Shown: piece after piece, positions 1 through 8,264 of the stretch
Numbering within the stretch: position 1 is the stretch's first letter
How the letters are laid out: each line of letters starts with the position of its first letter
From: RUG11241 sp964560085
Lineage (GTDB): Bacteria; Bacillota_I; Bacilli_A; RF39; UBA660
Assembly (NCBI GenBank): GCA_964560085.1
Contig: CAZLKF010000003.1
Location: forward strand, 37,186-101,185
Length of the DNA: 64,000 nucleotides
Reading direction: 5' to 3'
Position numbers and translations under genes: made by a program
Notes under the pieces: model-generated
Database searches by the model: none
What the model was told of the DNA's origin: nothing
The model's input: only the letters and a program-made list of their open reading frames with translations

Positions 1-2154
1 GATGCGAACTATTTTTTCAAAAGCCTCAATATTATTAGTCGTATCTCCATCTAATTCGATGTAAGTAATATGGCCAGCATTAGTTAATGCATGATATGGA
101 GCTTCTAAATGAATTTTATCCTTAATTGAGATATTGTAATAAACTGGAACATGGAATGAGTTTGTATAATATTCGCGATCTGTTACGCCTTTAATTTTTC
201 CATAAATTGCACGATCTATTTTAACAAATCTTCCTGATAGTCCTTCAGCTGGTGTTGCAATGACCGTGAAATTAAGACGATATTTTTCAGAGTATTCATC
301 AGCTTTTTTACGAATAAATTCAATAATCTCTAAACCTAATTTCTGAGATTCGGCACTTTCTCCATGATGTTTGCCAGTTAAGGCTTTTAAGCATTCAGCC
401 AAGCCAATGAATCCAAAGACCAATGTTCCATGTCTTAAAACTTTTCTTAAACGATCAGTTGGTTTTAATTTTTCAGAATCAATCCAAACTCCTTGACCAA
501 GTAAGAACGGAAAATTATAAACTCTTTTATTGCATTGAATTTCAAAGCGTTCTAGTAATTGATCTTTAACAAGTTCAACAAGTTCGCCCAAATCCTCATA
601 AAAGCCTTTCATATCAGCTTTTTCATCACCACCAACAATTCCATGTTTAATTCCTAAACGTGGCAAATTGATTGATGTAAATGACAAATTTCCACGACCT
701 GGTGTTATCTCTTGATTTGGGTCACTAGCATTAGCTAATACTCTTGTACGACAACCCATATAACCTACTTCTGTACTATAATCACCTGGTTTATAATATT
801 TTAGATTATAAGGTGCATCAATAAATGAAAAGTTTGGAAATAAACGTTTAGCCGATACTTCACAAGAAAGGTGGAATAAATCATAATTTGGATCAGTTGG
901 ATTATAGTTAACTCCCTCTTTTACTTTAAAAATTGAAATTGGAAATATTGGTGTTTCACCATGACCTAAACCAGCATCAGCTGCTTTCAAGTAATTTTTT
1001 ATAACCATTCTACCTTCAGGAGATATATCAGTTCCAAAATTAATAGAACTAAATGGTACTTGTGCTCCTGCTCTTGAATGCATCGTATTTAAATTATGAA
1101 TAAACGCTTCCATAGCTTGAAAAGTAATACGATCGGTTTTTTGAATTGCTTTATCATAGGCTTTAGTGAAAATACGTCTAACTTCATCTGATTCTTTAAA
1201 ATATGGTTCAAAAATATCAATATCAACTGTAATACTATTTAATTTATCAATATCTTTAACTATTTTTTCAAAATTAAGAAATTTTACAAAGTCTGTAACA
1301 TCTAAAATATCATATAATGTTTGTTTAAATTGTTTTTTAAATGTTTTTAAAACACCTGGTGCTAGATAGAAATCAAAAGCTGGAATACTTTGTCCTCCAT
1401 GTTGATCATTTTGATTTGATTGGATAGCAATTGCAGCTAAAGCTGAATAAGACATAATATCATTAGGTTCACGAAGATGACCATGACCAGTTGAAAAACC
1501 ATTTTTAAACAATTTATTTAAATCAATTTGTGTACATGTCGTTGTTCCCATTGGTAAGAAATCCATGTCATGAATATGAATATCTCCATTATCATGAGCT
1601 TCAGCAAATTTCTTCTTCATCAAATATGATTTAGCAAATTCTCTTGATATTGTACTGCCATATTGAAGCATTGTTCCCATAGCTGTATCACCATCGACAT
1701 TAGCATTTTCTCTTTTTGCATCTTCTTCATGAGCTGATTTTAAACCCAAGTTTTCAAAGGCCTTTAGCAAGCGATGACGTTTTTTTTCATCGAATCCTAA
1801 GAATGCCTCACGAGATAATGATCTTCTTTCACGATACTCTGAAAATGACTTATATACGTCTTCATATTTGTCTTTTTGTAATTGATCTTCAATCATATCT
1901 TGAATATCTTCAATCTTTATTTTATCAGCATCTTTATATTCTTTAATGATGCGTTTAATTACGCCTACATATACTTTATTAACATCTTTTTCAGTATATT
2001 TCAAAATAGTAGCTGCTTCGTTTTCATCATATACTTTAACGCTTTCAAAACCCTTTTGAATAGCTAACGCTATTTTAGTTCCGTTAAATTCGACTTTGCG
2101 CCCATCCCTTTTAACAACTTTTAAGTTAATTAGTTCATCTTCTAGTCCTATCAC
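1..2154 (-). CDS. nrdD: Anaerobic ribonucleoside-triphosphate reductase, large subunit (3' end cut by window)
   Basis: Reduces ribonucleoside triphosphates to dNTPs under anaerobiosis using a glycyl radical installed by NrdG. 718 codons are visible and the frame runs off the left edge. The N-terminus (residues about 1-95) is an ATP-cone allosteric domain starting with VKRDGRKVEFNGTKIA. Family signatures visible further on include GTTTCTQIDLNKLF, NQNDQHGGQSIPAF, GHGETPIFP and CRTRVLANASDPN. The C-terminal zinc cysteines and glycyl-radical motif lie beyond the window. The start is GTG at 2154, chosen because TAAGGAGG lies 7 nt upstream and the ATP-cone begins right after it; no ATG fits. It has its own promoter. 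An nrdG would be expected downstream, outside the window. Confidence 0.95.
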   Translation of the reverse strand, partial: MIGLEDELINLKVVKRDGRKVEFNGTKIALAIQKGFESVKVYDENEAATILKYTEKDVNKVYVGVIKRIIKEYKDADKIKIEDIQDMIEDQLQKDKYEDVYKSFSEYRERRSLSREAFLGFDEKKRHRLLKAFENLGLKSAHEEDAKRENANVDGDTAMGTMLQYGSTISREFAKSYLMKKKFAEAHDNGDIHIHDMDFLPMGTTTCTQIDLNKLFKNGFSTGHGHLREPNDIMSYSALAAIAIQSNQNDQHGGQSIPAFDFYLAPGVLKTFKKQFKQTLYDILDVTDFVKFLNFEKIVKDIDKLNSITVDIDIFEPYFKESDEVRRIFTKAYDKAIQKTDRITFQAMEAFIHNLNTMHSRAGAQVPFSSINFGTDISPEGRMVIKNYLKAADAGLGHGETPIFPISIFKVKEGVNYNPTDPNYDLFHLSCEVSAKRLFPNFSFIDAPYNLKYYKPGDYSTEVGYMGCRTRVLANASDPNQEITPGRGNLSFTSINLPRLGIKHGIVGGDEKADMKGFYEDLGELVELVKDQLLERFEIQCNKRVYNFPFLLGQGVWIDSEKLKPTDRLRKVLRHGTLVFGFIGLAECLKALTGKHHGESAESQKLGLEIIEFIRKKADEYSEKYRLNFTVIATPAEGLSGRFVKIDRAIYGKIKGVTDREYYTNSFHVPVYYNISIKDKIHLEAPYHALTNAGHITYIELDGDTTNNIEAFEKIVRI

Positions 2155-2194
2155 TTTTTCTACCTCCTTATAATCAACTTATTTTTACATCTTC

Positions 2195-2223
2195 ATCATA
2201 GCACTTGCAAAAGGCAAAAGCAA
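2195..2223 (-). promoter_or_regulatory. Predicted nrdD promoter
   Basis: Minus-strand TTGCTT (2218-2223), 17-nt spacer, TATGAT (2195-2200) preceded by TGC, an extended -10. It gives a leader of about 35 nt before the GTG start. I see no NrdR box in or near it. Confidence 0.55.
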
Positions 2224-2298
2224 TATTTTTTTTGAAGAAAAAAATGATTTATCAATAAAATTACTTTTTAATATTTTTTTATTTTTTTATTTTTTTGT

Positions 2299-2318
2299 AA
2301 AATGTAAATTTACATTTT
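2299..2318. promoter_or_regulatory. Perfect 20-bp palindrome upstream of nrdD
   Basis: AAAATGTAAATTTACATTTT is fully self-complementary and sits in an otherwise T/A-homopolymeric intergenic stretch about 75 bp upstream of the predicted nrdD -35. It could be an upstream operator. The regulator is not recognised. The rest of 2155-2424 is AT-rich and holds only the nrdD promoter and a terminator. Confidence 0.4.
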
Positions 2319-2390
2319 TTGTTGCTTTTTCAACATTTTATTGTTACAATCGTTTTAAAATTTTTTTTGATTTTTTTAAAAAATGTAAAA

Positions 2391-2424
2391 ATTAAAAAAA
2401 CCAAAAATTTTATTTTTTGGTTTT
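2391..2424 (-). terminator. Intrinsic terminator of the pilin-like gene
   Basis: On the minus strand AACCAAAAA and TTTTTGGTT form a stem (2399-2407 with 2414-2422) followed by a T run, just after the stop codon at 2425-2427. Confidence 0.6.
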
Positions 2425-3411
2425 TTATTCAATAACAAAGTAATTATAACTAGTGTCTGATGTTGGGGAATTATAATCACCCGTAAAGTATCTGATTCGA
2501 AACTTGTCATCGACATTTACAGGCATATCAATATATGATCCATTTTCTTTACAAGCATCATGTTCACAATTGTAATAATAGCTATCTTCTATTTTCTTAA
2601 ATTCAATAATTTTATAATCATTTTCATCGAACAAAGCATAATTCAACAACGTGTCATCCCTTAGTAGTGAAGTCCCGTTCATTCTATAAGCATGCGCATG
2701 ATTTTTATAATTATAATTCAATAATGCAGTTTGAGGTACTGAAAAATAAGTGACATCGGCTTTTACATAGTTATCGTATTTTATAATAATAAGAGTTCTT
2801 GTACTTTCTTTAGAAATAATATTATTACTATCAACAACATAATATTTTACAAAAAATAAATTTTCTTTGTTAGAAACAAGATATGATGTTACAATTTCTA
2901 AACCCTTACCATCTTCCCTTACAATGTAATTGCCATTAGAATCTTTCGCATAGTAAGTGTATTTAATAATATCTACTTTTTCATTACGATAATCATCAAT
3001 TCCATAAATTGTATCAACGGCGAATTCTAAAACTTCATTTTGATTTGAGTCATAAATCTTATAATTAATTAAATTAGAAATATCAGTTTCTGTTTTTGAA
3101 CACAATGATCCTTCTAATTCTTCCCCTGTATTGTTGCCATTTAAGCAACCAGAAATCTTTGATTTTAAATTATATTGCATAAATTCTTCTTCATAAATAC
3201 GAACGTATAAAGTATCACTTGATATTTGAACTCGAGCACCATAAGTTTCAGCTGAATCATTTAAATTTTCTTTTACTTCTTTTTTATATTTATCTAAAAC
3301 CAAACGTCTATTTGCTAACAATAAAAGCATAGCAACGATAATCGATAAGAACAAAACTAAAACGGCATATAATATACTTGTTATTGCAAAACCTTTATTG
3401 TTCAGTTTCAT
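2425..3411 (-). CDS. Membrane-anchored protein with type IV pilin-like N-terminus, function unknown
   Basis: 328 residues. The N-terminus MKLNNKGFAITSILYAVLV resembles a class III signal peptide: a short basic leader, Gly-Phe at the potential prepilin cleavage site, then about 24 hydrophobic residues. The conserved Glu at mature position 5 is absent (Ser instead), as in some minor pseudopilins. The remainder is a hydrophilic, Tyr/Asn/Asp-rich extracellular domain with four cysteines (two pairs) that could form disulfides. I chose the ATG at 3411: AGGTGA lies 7 nt upstream, and a longer GTG start at 3420 would use part of that same Shine-Dalgarno. No prepilin peptidase or assembly ATPase lies in the window, so a pilus role is not established. 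Its own family is not recognised. Confidence 0.7.
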   Translation of the reverse strand: MKLNNKGFAITSILYAVLVLFLSIIVAMLLLLANRRLVLDKYKKEVKENLNDSAETYGARVQISSDTLYVRIYEEEFMQYNLKSKISGCLNGNNTGEELEGSLCSKTETDISNLINYKIYDSNQNEVLEFAVDTIYGIDDYRNEKVDIIKYTYYAKDSNGNYIVREDGKGLEIVTSYLVSNKENLFFVKYYVVDSNNIISKESTRTLIIIKYDNYVKADVTYFSVPQTALLNYNYKNHAHAYRMNGTSLLRDDTLLNYALFDENDYKIIEFKKIEDSYYYNCEHDACKENGSYIDMPVNVDDKFRIRYFTGDYNSPTSDTSYNYFVIE

Positions 3412-3460
3412 GATTATCACCTATTATAAGTATATAATTAAATATTAAAAATAACAAGTA

Positions 3461-4693
3461 TTAGTATGAAATGATTTGTAATTTTGTAGAGTTAACTTTA
3501 GTAACATTATCTTTCTTGACGACAACTGTTTTAGCATTGCCATCGGAAATATATCTGTTTTTTTCAAGTGCTTTAAAGTTATATTCGATGTCAAAATCTT
3601 TACCGTTATTATCATATGCGCGAATTCTTTTAATGAATGTTTTATTAAATGATGTGCTAAAAGGTGAATAATCACTTTCATAACCAACTTGAAGAGTCGA
3701 AATAGTTTCATAAGCATTTTCATCATATGTGCCTGATATTATATGTTTAAAGTTCGCATGTTTCGTATTATATGGTGTGCCAAACGGCAAGGCAATGATA
3801 TTGACATATTGACCATCTGTTTTTTCATTTAATAGTTTATACATTGAACCGACTTCTTTAATAGTGGCTGATTCACTTATATTACTTAAATTTGCATGCC
3901 CATATGTGTGATTACCAATATCATAATTATTTTTTAAAAGCCAAGCAATTATTTTATCATTATATTCTTTTTGATGAAACAATGTTCCATTTATAAAAAA
4001 TGTGGCTGTTACATTATAATCTGGATATTTTTTCTTAAAACTTTCAAGAATTCCAATTGCACTATTTTCATCAATTATAATGTTACCATTACTATCAAGA
4101 CCAGTTACTTTGATTGTACTTGCTAATCCATCATCAAATGTTATAACAATTGGACTTTTGCCAAGTTCTGTATCTATGACTCCATTGACATAATCTTTAA
4201 GTTTGACCATACGATAATTATTTTTATAATAGAATTCTAAATCGCTTCTAAATGCTTCAGCAGTTCTCTGATAACCATCTTTATCAACATTGCCGCCAAT
4301 GTATGGTGTTTCATCATTGGTTTTATTATGAATTCCATGATACATCATAACGGGAATACGACCTAATTCATTCACATTATTGTCACTATACAATTGATAA
4401 TCTATTCCTTTTGATAAAACGACATTAATTGTTTGATTATTCTTTAATTTTTCGTTTGTTTTTAAACTTTGACTAATAATTTTATCTTTTGTTATTTCTA
4501 AATTATACTCATATTTAATATCTAATTTGCATTGATTAATTTCACAAAAATTCTGAATTTCATTTAAACTTTTATTTTGAAAATCGAGCATTAAAATATC
4601 TTCCTTACTAAAGATAACTACTAGTAAAATCACAATTATAACAATTAAAGCAATTAAAATATATGCACTTTTTTTTAATCTTCTTCTTTTCAT
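3461..4693 (-). CDS. Membrane-anchored polysaccharide deacetylase (NodB/CE4) with PASTA-like domain
   Basis: 410 residues. A basic N-terminus and one TM segment (about 8-27) are followed by a PASTA-like domain (about 38-97) and a CE4 catalytic domain (about 112-400). Visible CE4 motifs are MMYHG (116-120), the metal/catalytic TFDDG (185-189) and NHTYGH (261-266), with a late PFGTPYN segment. CE4 enzymes remove N-acetyl groups from peptidoglycan or other glycans outside the membrane; the substrate here is not known. A PASTA module, normally a muropeptide or Lipid II binder, supports a wall substrate. An 18-residue insertion rich in Asp/Asn separates the TFDDG strand from the next helix. The start at 4693 has AGGTGG upstream; longer frames begin at a weak TTG. 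Confidence 0.85.
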   Translation of the reverse strand: MKRRRLKKSAYILIALIVIIVILLVVIFSKEDILMLDFQNKSLNEIQNFCEINQCKLDIKYEYNLEITKDKIISQSLKTNEKLKNNQTINVVLSKGIDYQLYSDNNVNELGRIPVMMYHGIHNKTNDETPYIGGNVDKDGYQRTAEAFRSDLEFYYKNNYRMVKLKDYVNGVIDTELGKSPIVITFDDGLASTIKVTGLDSNGNIIIDENSAIGILESFKKKYPDYNVTATFFINGTLFHQKEYNDKIIAWLLKNNYDIGNHTYGHANLSNISESATIKEVGSMYKLLNEKTDGQYVNIIALPFGTPYNTKHANFKHIISGTYDENAYETISTLQVGYESDYSPFSTSFNKTFIKRIRAYDNNGKDFDIEYNFKALEKNRYISDGNAKTVVVKKDNVTKVNSTKLQIISY

Positions 4694-4737
4694 ATTTCCA
4701 CCTACTATAATAGTATAACACAAAGAAAATTTTATAT

Positions 4738-4760
4738 AAAAAAAAGAGAAATTTTCTCTT
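4738..4760 (-). terminator. Intrinsic terminator after valS
   Basis: Minus-strand stem AAGAGAA/TTCTCTT (4744-4750 with 4754-4760) followed by at least seven T. It overlaps the valS stop codon. Confidence 0.75.
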
Positions 4761-7182
4761 AATTTTTATTTTCATCTAAATTTAATTCAATTTTATAAAC
4801 ATCGTAATTTTTTGAAATTATTTCTGTTTCTAAATTCTCAATAAATAGTGTCGCTTTAAAATCTTTAATTGAGGCATTAATTGCTGCTGCTAATTCTTCG
4901 TTTAAACCGATTGACAACAACTTAATTGGTGTTTTTAAAGAAACATTATTGTTAGTTTTTTCACCTCGTGCAAGGCTAATTATTTCATTTATAGCATCAC
5001 CATTTTTAACTTCAGAAGCAAAATTAAATTTAAACTTCTTTATTTCAGTTAAATGAATTGACTTAGAATCATGATACAATTCTTGATATATTTCTTCTGT
5101 TATAAATGGGAAGAAAATACTAAAGTCCTGTAATAATTTATAAAGTAACATATAAACTGTTTTTTGGCCACTATATCGTGCTTTTTCCCCGAATTCTTCA
5201 GGGCGATACAATCTGTGTTTAACAATTTCGATATAATTGTCACAGAAATTCCAGAAGAACTTTTCTAGATTGTTTAAAGCAAGACCAATTTCATAATCAT
5301 CTAAATATTTTAAGAAATTTTCTTCCATTTCCATAAACTTGCCCAATATCCATCTATCAATATATTCAAAATCATTGAATTCTCTATCTTCATAATCAGT
5401 TAAATGCATTTCTACAAATTTTGAAACATTCCATATTTTATTGACCAATTTACGTCCGCGAAGTAAAGTTTCATCACTAAACATAATATCTGTTCCTAAG
5501 CGTCCGGAAGCAGCCCAATAACGAACGACATCAGCAGAGTAATTTTTTATAATGTCAGCTGGTTCAACTTTGCTATTACCTTTTGACTTGCTGATTTTTT
5601 CGCCTTTACCAGCCATAACAAAGCCAGAAATCATAACATTATCCCAAGGTCTAAGTCCAAAATGATAAAAGCTTTTGACAATCGTATAGAAATCCCAAGT
5701 GCGAATAATTTCACTGGCATTGCATCTTAAACTCATCGGTTTTAAAATATTTTCGTAATTATTTTCTTCGCCATAGCGCATATTGATTAAAGGAGTTACT
5801 GAAGATGTTGCCCAAGTATCCATAACATCTGTTTCAGGAATAAATTCATGAGTATGGCAATTTGGACATTCTTTAACTTTTGGAGTATCAACTAAAGGAT
5901 TAACTGGTAAATCTTCAGCATTCGCAAATATTGGTGTTCCACATTCTTTACAATACCAAACTGGGAATGGAACTCCAAAGTAGCGTTGACGAGATATGCA
6001 CCAATCCCAAGCAACATTATTAACCCATTCATCATATCTTGCATGCATATGCTCTGGATGCCACTTTATTTCATTGCCAATATTCAAAAATTCTTCTTTA
6101 TGATTCATAATATCAATGAACCATTGTTTCATAATCGAATATTCAACTTCTCTACCACAACGTTCATGAACTTGAACTTCATGCTCTAAATCTTCGATTT
6201 TTTGAATAAACCCACCATTTTGTAAGTCTTCAATTATCTGTTTACGTGCTTCTTTAATTTTCATTCCACCATATGTTGGAATATTATCACTTATATGACC
6301 ATCATTTGTAAATATATGATGAAGTGGTAAATTGTATTTTTTCCACCATTCAATATCCGTTTGATCGCCAAAAGTACAACACATAACAACGCCTGTTCCT
6401 TTATCAACTGCAACTTTTTCATCGCCCATAATTGGGACATCGACATCAATAACAGGAATATGTGCAGTAAGACCTATTAAATGATTATGCTTTTCATCAC
6501 TAGGATTAACAAAAACGCAGACAATTGCAGGTAACAATTCTGGACGAGTTGTCGCGATTGTAAATTCTTCATCTGTTTCAACAGTTTTAAAATTAACATA
6601 ATTAAAAGTTGTTTTAATAGTCTTTGTTTCTAATTCAGCTTGGGCAATGGAAGTTAAACATTCATTGCACCATAAAGCTGGACTTTCTTTGTGATAGCAA
6701 TGTCCTTTAGAGGCCAAATCAAGGAATGATGTTTGACTTATTTTAATAGTTGAAGGTGAAACTGTTTTGTAAGCATAATTCCAATTAGCGCTTACGCCTA
6801 AACTTTTAAATAGATCTTTAAATTCATTTTCGTATTTATCTGTTGTTTCATAACAAAGACGTGAAAATTCCTCACGACCTATTTCATGCGCTCTTTTACC
6901 CTGTTCTTTCTCAACTAATCTTTCACTTGGTAATCCATTATCATCAAAACCAAACGGATAGAAAACATTGTATCCACTTAATCTTTTGTAGCGAGCAATC
7001 ATTTCCGCTTGTGAATAAGAAAATATATGACCTATGTGAATTTTGCCATTTACTGTTGGTGGTGGTGTATCAATTGAATAAACTTTTCTTTCATCTTGTT
7101 TAAATTCGTAAATTTTATTATCTTGCCAATAACTAGACCATTTTGCTTCTTTTTCTAATGCAACATACTTATTATCTAACAT
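4759..7182 (-). CDS. valS: Valyl-tRNA synthetase, archaeal/rickettsial-type
   Basis: Charges tRNA-Val. 807 residues, shorter than the usual 880-950 of bacterial ValRS. Class I motifs: PPPTVNGKIHIGHIFSY (HIGH at 49-52) and KISKSKGN (about 527-534). The sequence YPFGFDDNGLPSERLVEK after HIGH is the pattern of the archaeal-type enzyme (also found in Rickettsia and some Firmicutes) rather than the common bacterial PGTDHAG type. Paired cysteines (LWCNEC; WYCKECG with KECPNC) form zinc-ribbon inserts. The editing domain and anticodon-binding domain follow in normal order; the C-terminus lacks the long coiled-coil arm of E. coli ValRS. Start ATG has GGAGG upstream. Expression is controlled by the T-box leader at 7203-7415. 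Confidence 0.96.
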   Translation of the reverse strand: MLDNKYVALEKEAKWSSYWQDNKIYEFKQDERKVYSIDTPPPTVNGKIHIGHIFSYSQAEMIARYKRLSGYNVFYPFGFDDNGLPSERLVEKEQGKRAHEIGREEFSRLCYETTDKYENEFKDLFKSLGVSANWNYAYKTVSPSTIKISQTSFLDLASKGHCYHKESPALWCNECLTSIAQAELETKTIKTTFNYVNFKTVETDEEFTIATTRPELLPAIVCVFVNPSDEKHNHLIGLTAHIPVIDVDVPIMGDEKVAVDKGTGVVMCCTFGDQTDIEWWKKYNLPLHHIFTNDGHISDNIPTYGGMKIKEARKQIIEDLQNGGFIQKIEDLEHEVQVHERCGREVEYSIMKQWFIDIMNHKEEFLNIGNEIKWHPEHMHARYDEWVNNVAWDWCISRQRYFGVPFPVWYCKECGTPIFANAEDLPVNPLVDTPKVKECPNCHTHEFIPETDVMDTWATSSVTPLINMRYGEENNYENILKPMSLRCNASEIIRTWDFYTIVKSFYHFGLRPWDNVMISGFVMAGKGEKISKSKGNSKVEPADIIKNYSADVVRYWAASGRLGTDIMFSDETLLRGRKLVNKIWNVSKFVEMHLTDYEDREFNDFEYIDRWILGKFMEMEENFLKYLDDYEIGLALNNLEKFFWNFCDNYIEIVKHRLYRPEEFGEKARYSGQKTVYMLLYKLLQDFSIFFPFITEEIYQELYHDSKSIHLTEIKKFKFNFASEVKNGDAINEIISLARGEKTNNNVSLKTPIKLLSIGLNEELAAAINASIKDFKATLFIENLETEIISKNYDVYKIELNLDENKN

Positions 7183-7202
7183 AATATCCCTCCTTAAATA
7201 AA

Positions 7203-7415
7203 AAAAGAGTAATCATCCCAAAGGACGAATTACTCGTGGTACCACCTTAATTTATACTCAAAAATGTAACGTATTGCTACGGCATATTCTATTTACTTAA
7301 ATATGCAACTCCCAAGCTACCTTCAACAAGTTTCTTTAAGAAAGGTTTCCAGTCGCTGACCTTTCATTCCTATTAAATAATTTCTTGTTTACTCCTCTTG
7401 TTCTTCGTTTTTATG
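7203..7415 (-). promoter_or_regulatory. T-box riboswitch, valine-specific (GUA specifier)
   Basis: Minus-strand leader of valS. It contains the T-box sequence AAGGTGGTACCACG (about 7235-7249), which pairs with the uncharged tRNA 3' end, and a terminator stem GAGTAATTCGTCC/GGGATGATTACTC with a run of T. Stem I can be read as CAAG/CTTG outer and CAAG/CTTG inner helices enclosing AGGAGTAAA opposite TTGAAGGTAG; the loop offers GUA (plus-strand TAC, 7318-7320) as specifier, a valine codon followed by a purine. Uncharged tRNA-Val should favour read-through into valS. Confidence 0.93.
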
Positions 7416-7420
7416 CTGTA

Positions 7421-7449
7421 ATTATATATCTTTTTTCTATTTATGTCAA
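7421..7449 (-). promoter_or_regulatory. Consensus promoter of the valS T-box leader
   Basis: Minus-strand TTGACA (7444-7449), exactly 17 nt, TATAAT (7421-7426): 12 of 12 consensus bases. The -35 overlaps the stop codon of the histidine phosphatase gene. Transcription should start near 7414. Confidence 0.9.
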
Positions 7450-8084
7450 TTATTAAAATTAATTCGTTCAATATTAACTAATTCATTATTTGCAAATGAA
7501 AGCTTGAATATTTCTGGTGTTCTAAATGAATCATTTATAATGTCTTTATTATTATACTTCAACCATCTTTTTTTACCAATTAAGTTTGCCTCAATTAACA
7601 AGCACCAATTCATTAGTAAAAAAGTCATCGCAGTTGCATGCGAAACAATGACTGATTTTCCATCTTCAGGAGTTGTTTCTAACACCACATTTAATCCTTT
7701 AAGCATTCGGGCACAAACTTCATATCTAGATTCACCGTTCTTAGTTTTTACTTTACCATCGTATAGTTGTTCTAACCAAAAATTATCATCTATCCCTTCT
7801 GTATTACCTAGTTTTCTTTCATTAAATAAAGAATTAATGATTATTGGTAATCCATTTAATTCCGCTATGTATTTTGCAGTTGAGATAGTGCGCTCATAGG
7901 TTGATGAAAAAACATGACTGATTTCCTCTTTAAATAATGTGTTTGCTAAATCAGAAGCCTTTTTTTCACCATCACTACTTAATGGTATTTTCTCATTTTT
8001 TTCTTGTTCAGTCATATTATCAATATAATTCAATTGACTTCCTGTCAAAGGTTTTGCATGCCTTATTAAATAAATTTCTTTCAT
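7446..8084 (-). CDS. Histidine phosphatase family protein (phosphoglycerate mutase-like)
   Basis: 212 residues of the His-phosphatase superfamily. The phosphoacceptor motif is LIRHAKP (RHA at 8-10), the second conserved Arg-containing element is SSTYERTISTAKYI (about 60-73) and the C-terminal catalytic His is in IVSHATAM. The usual RHG/RHGET is RHAKP here, so glycolytic mutase activity is unlikely; the family includes broad-specificity and regulatory phosphatases (compare CobC, SixA, YhfR). The substrate cannot be deduced. It is expressed after tRNA-Asn, from which a terminator separates it. Confidence 0.8.
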   Translation of the reverse strand: MKEIYLIRHAKPLTGSQLNYIDNMTEQEKNEKIPLSSDGEKKASDLANTLFKEEISHVFSSTYERTISTAKYIAELNGLPIIINSLFNERKLGNTEGIDDNFWLEQLYDGKVKTKNGESRYEVCARMLKGLNVVLETTPEDGKSVIVSHATAMTFLLMNWCLLIEANLIGKKRWLKYNNKDIINDSFRTPEIFKLSFANNELVNIERINFNN

Positions 8085-8102
8085 ATTTTCTCCAATTATT
8101 AT

Positions 8103-8127
8103 AAAATCCTACTAATAAGTAGGATTT
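8103..8127 (-). terminator. Terminator following tRNA-Asn
   Basis: Stem AAATCCTACT/AGTAGGATTT with a 4-nt loop and a short T run on the minus strand, 13 nt after the tRNA CCA end. Confidence 0.65.
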
Positions 8128-8139
8128 ATATACAACTAA

Positions 8140-8216
8140 TGGCGCCTCAAGTAGGACTCGAACCTACGACCCCTTGATTAACAGTCAAGTGCTCTAACCG
8201 ACTGAGCTATTGAGGC
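8140..8216 (-). tRNA. tRNA-Asn (GUU)
   Basis: Minus-strand cloverleaf of 77 nt. Acceptor GCCTCAA/TTGAGGC (7 bp), D-arm AGCTCAGTCGGTTAGAGC, anticodon loop CTGTTAA with anticodon GTT, T-arm GTTCGAGTC, and genome-encoded CCA. Its own promoter lies at 8226-8253. Confidence 0.97.
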
Positions 8217-8225
8217 CCTACAAAT

Positions 8226-8253
8226 AGTATACCACTAACTTGTCTTTTTACAA
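8226..8253 (-). promoter_or_regulatory. Promoter of tRNA-Asn
   Basis: Minus-strand TTGTAA (8248-8253), 16-nt spacer, TATACT (8226-8231) preceded by TGG (extended -10). It lies about 10 bp upstream of the mature tRNA 5' end. Confidence 0.65.
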
Positions 8254-8264
8254 TAATTTTTAAA

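Noticed and set aside
2155..2424. NrdR box upstream of nrdD
   Set aside because: No ACA-N(AT-rich)-TGT pair of boxes was found; only the promoter and an unrelated palindrome.
3445..3726. 93-codon minus-strand ORF
   Set aside because: Out-of-frame shadow within the deacetylase gene and without Shine-Dalgarno.
7504..7899. 131-codon plus-strand ORF
   Set aside because: Antisense to the histidine phosphatase gene, which has full family motifs.
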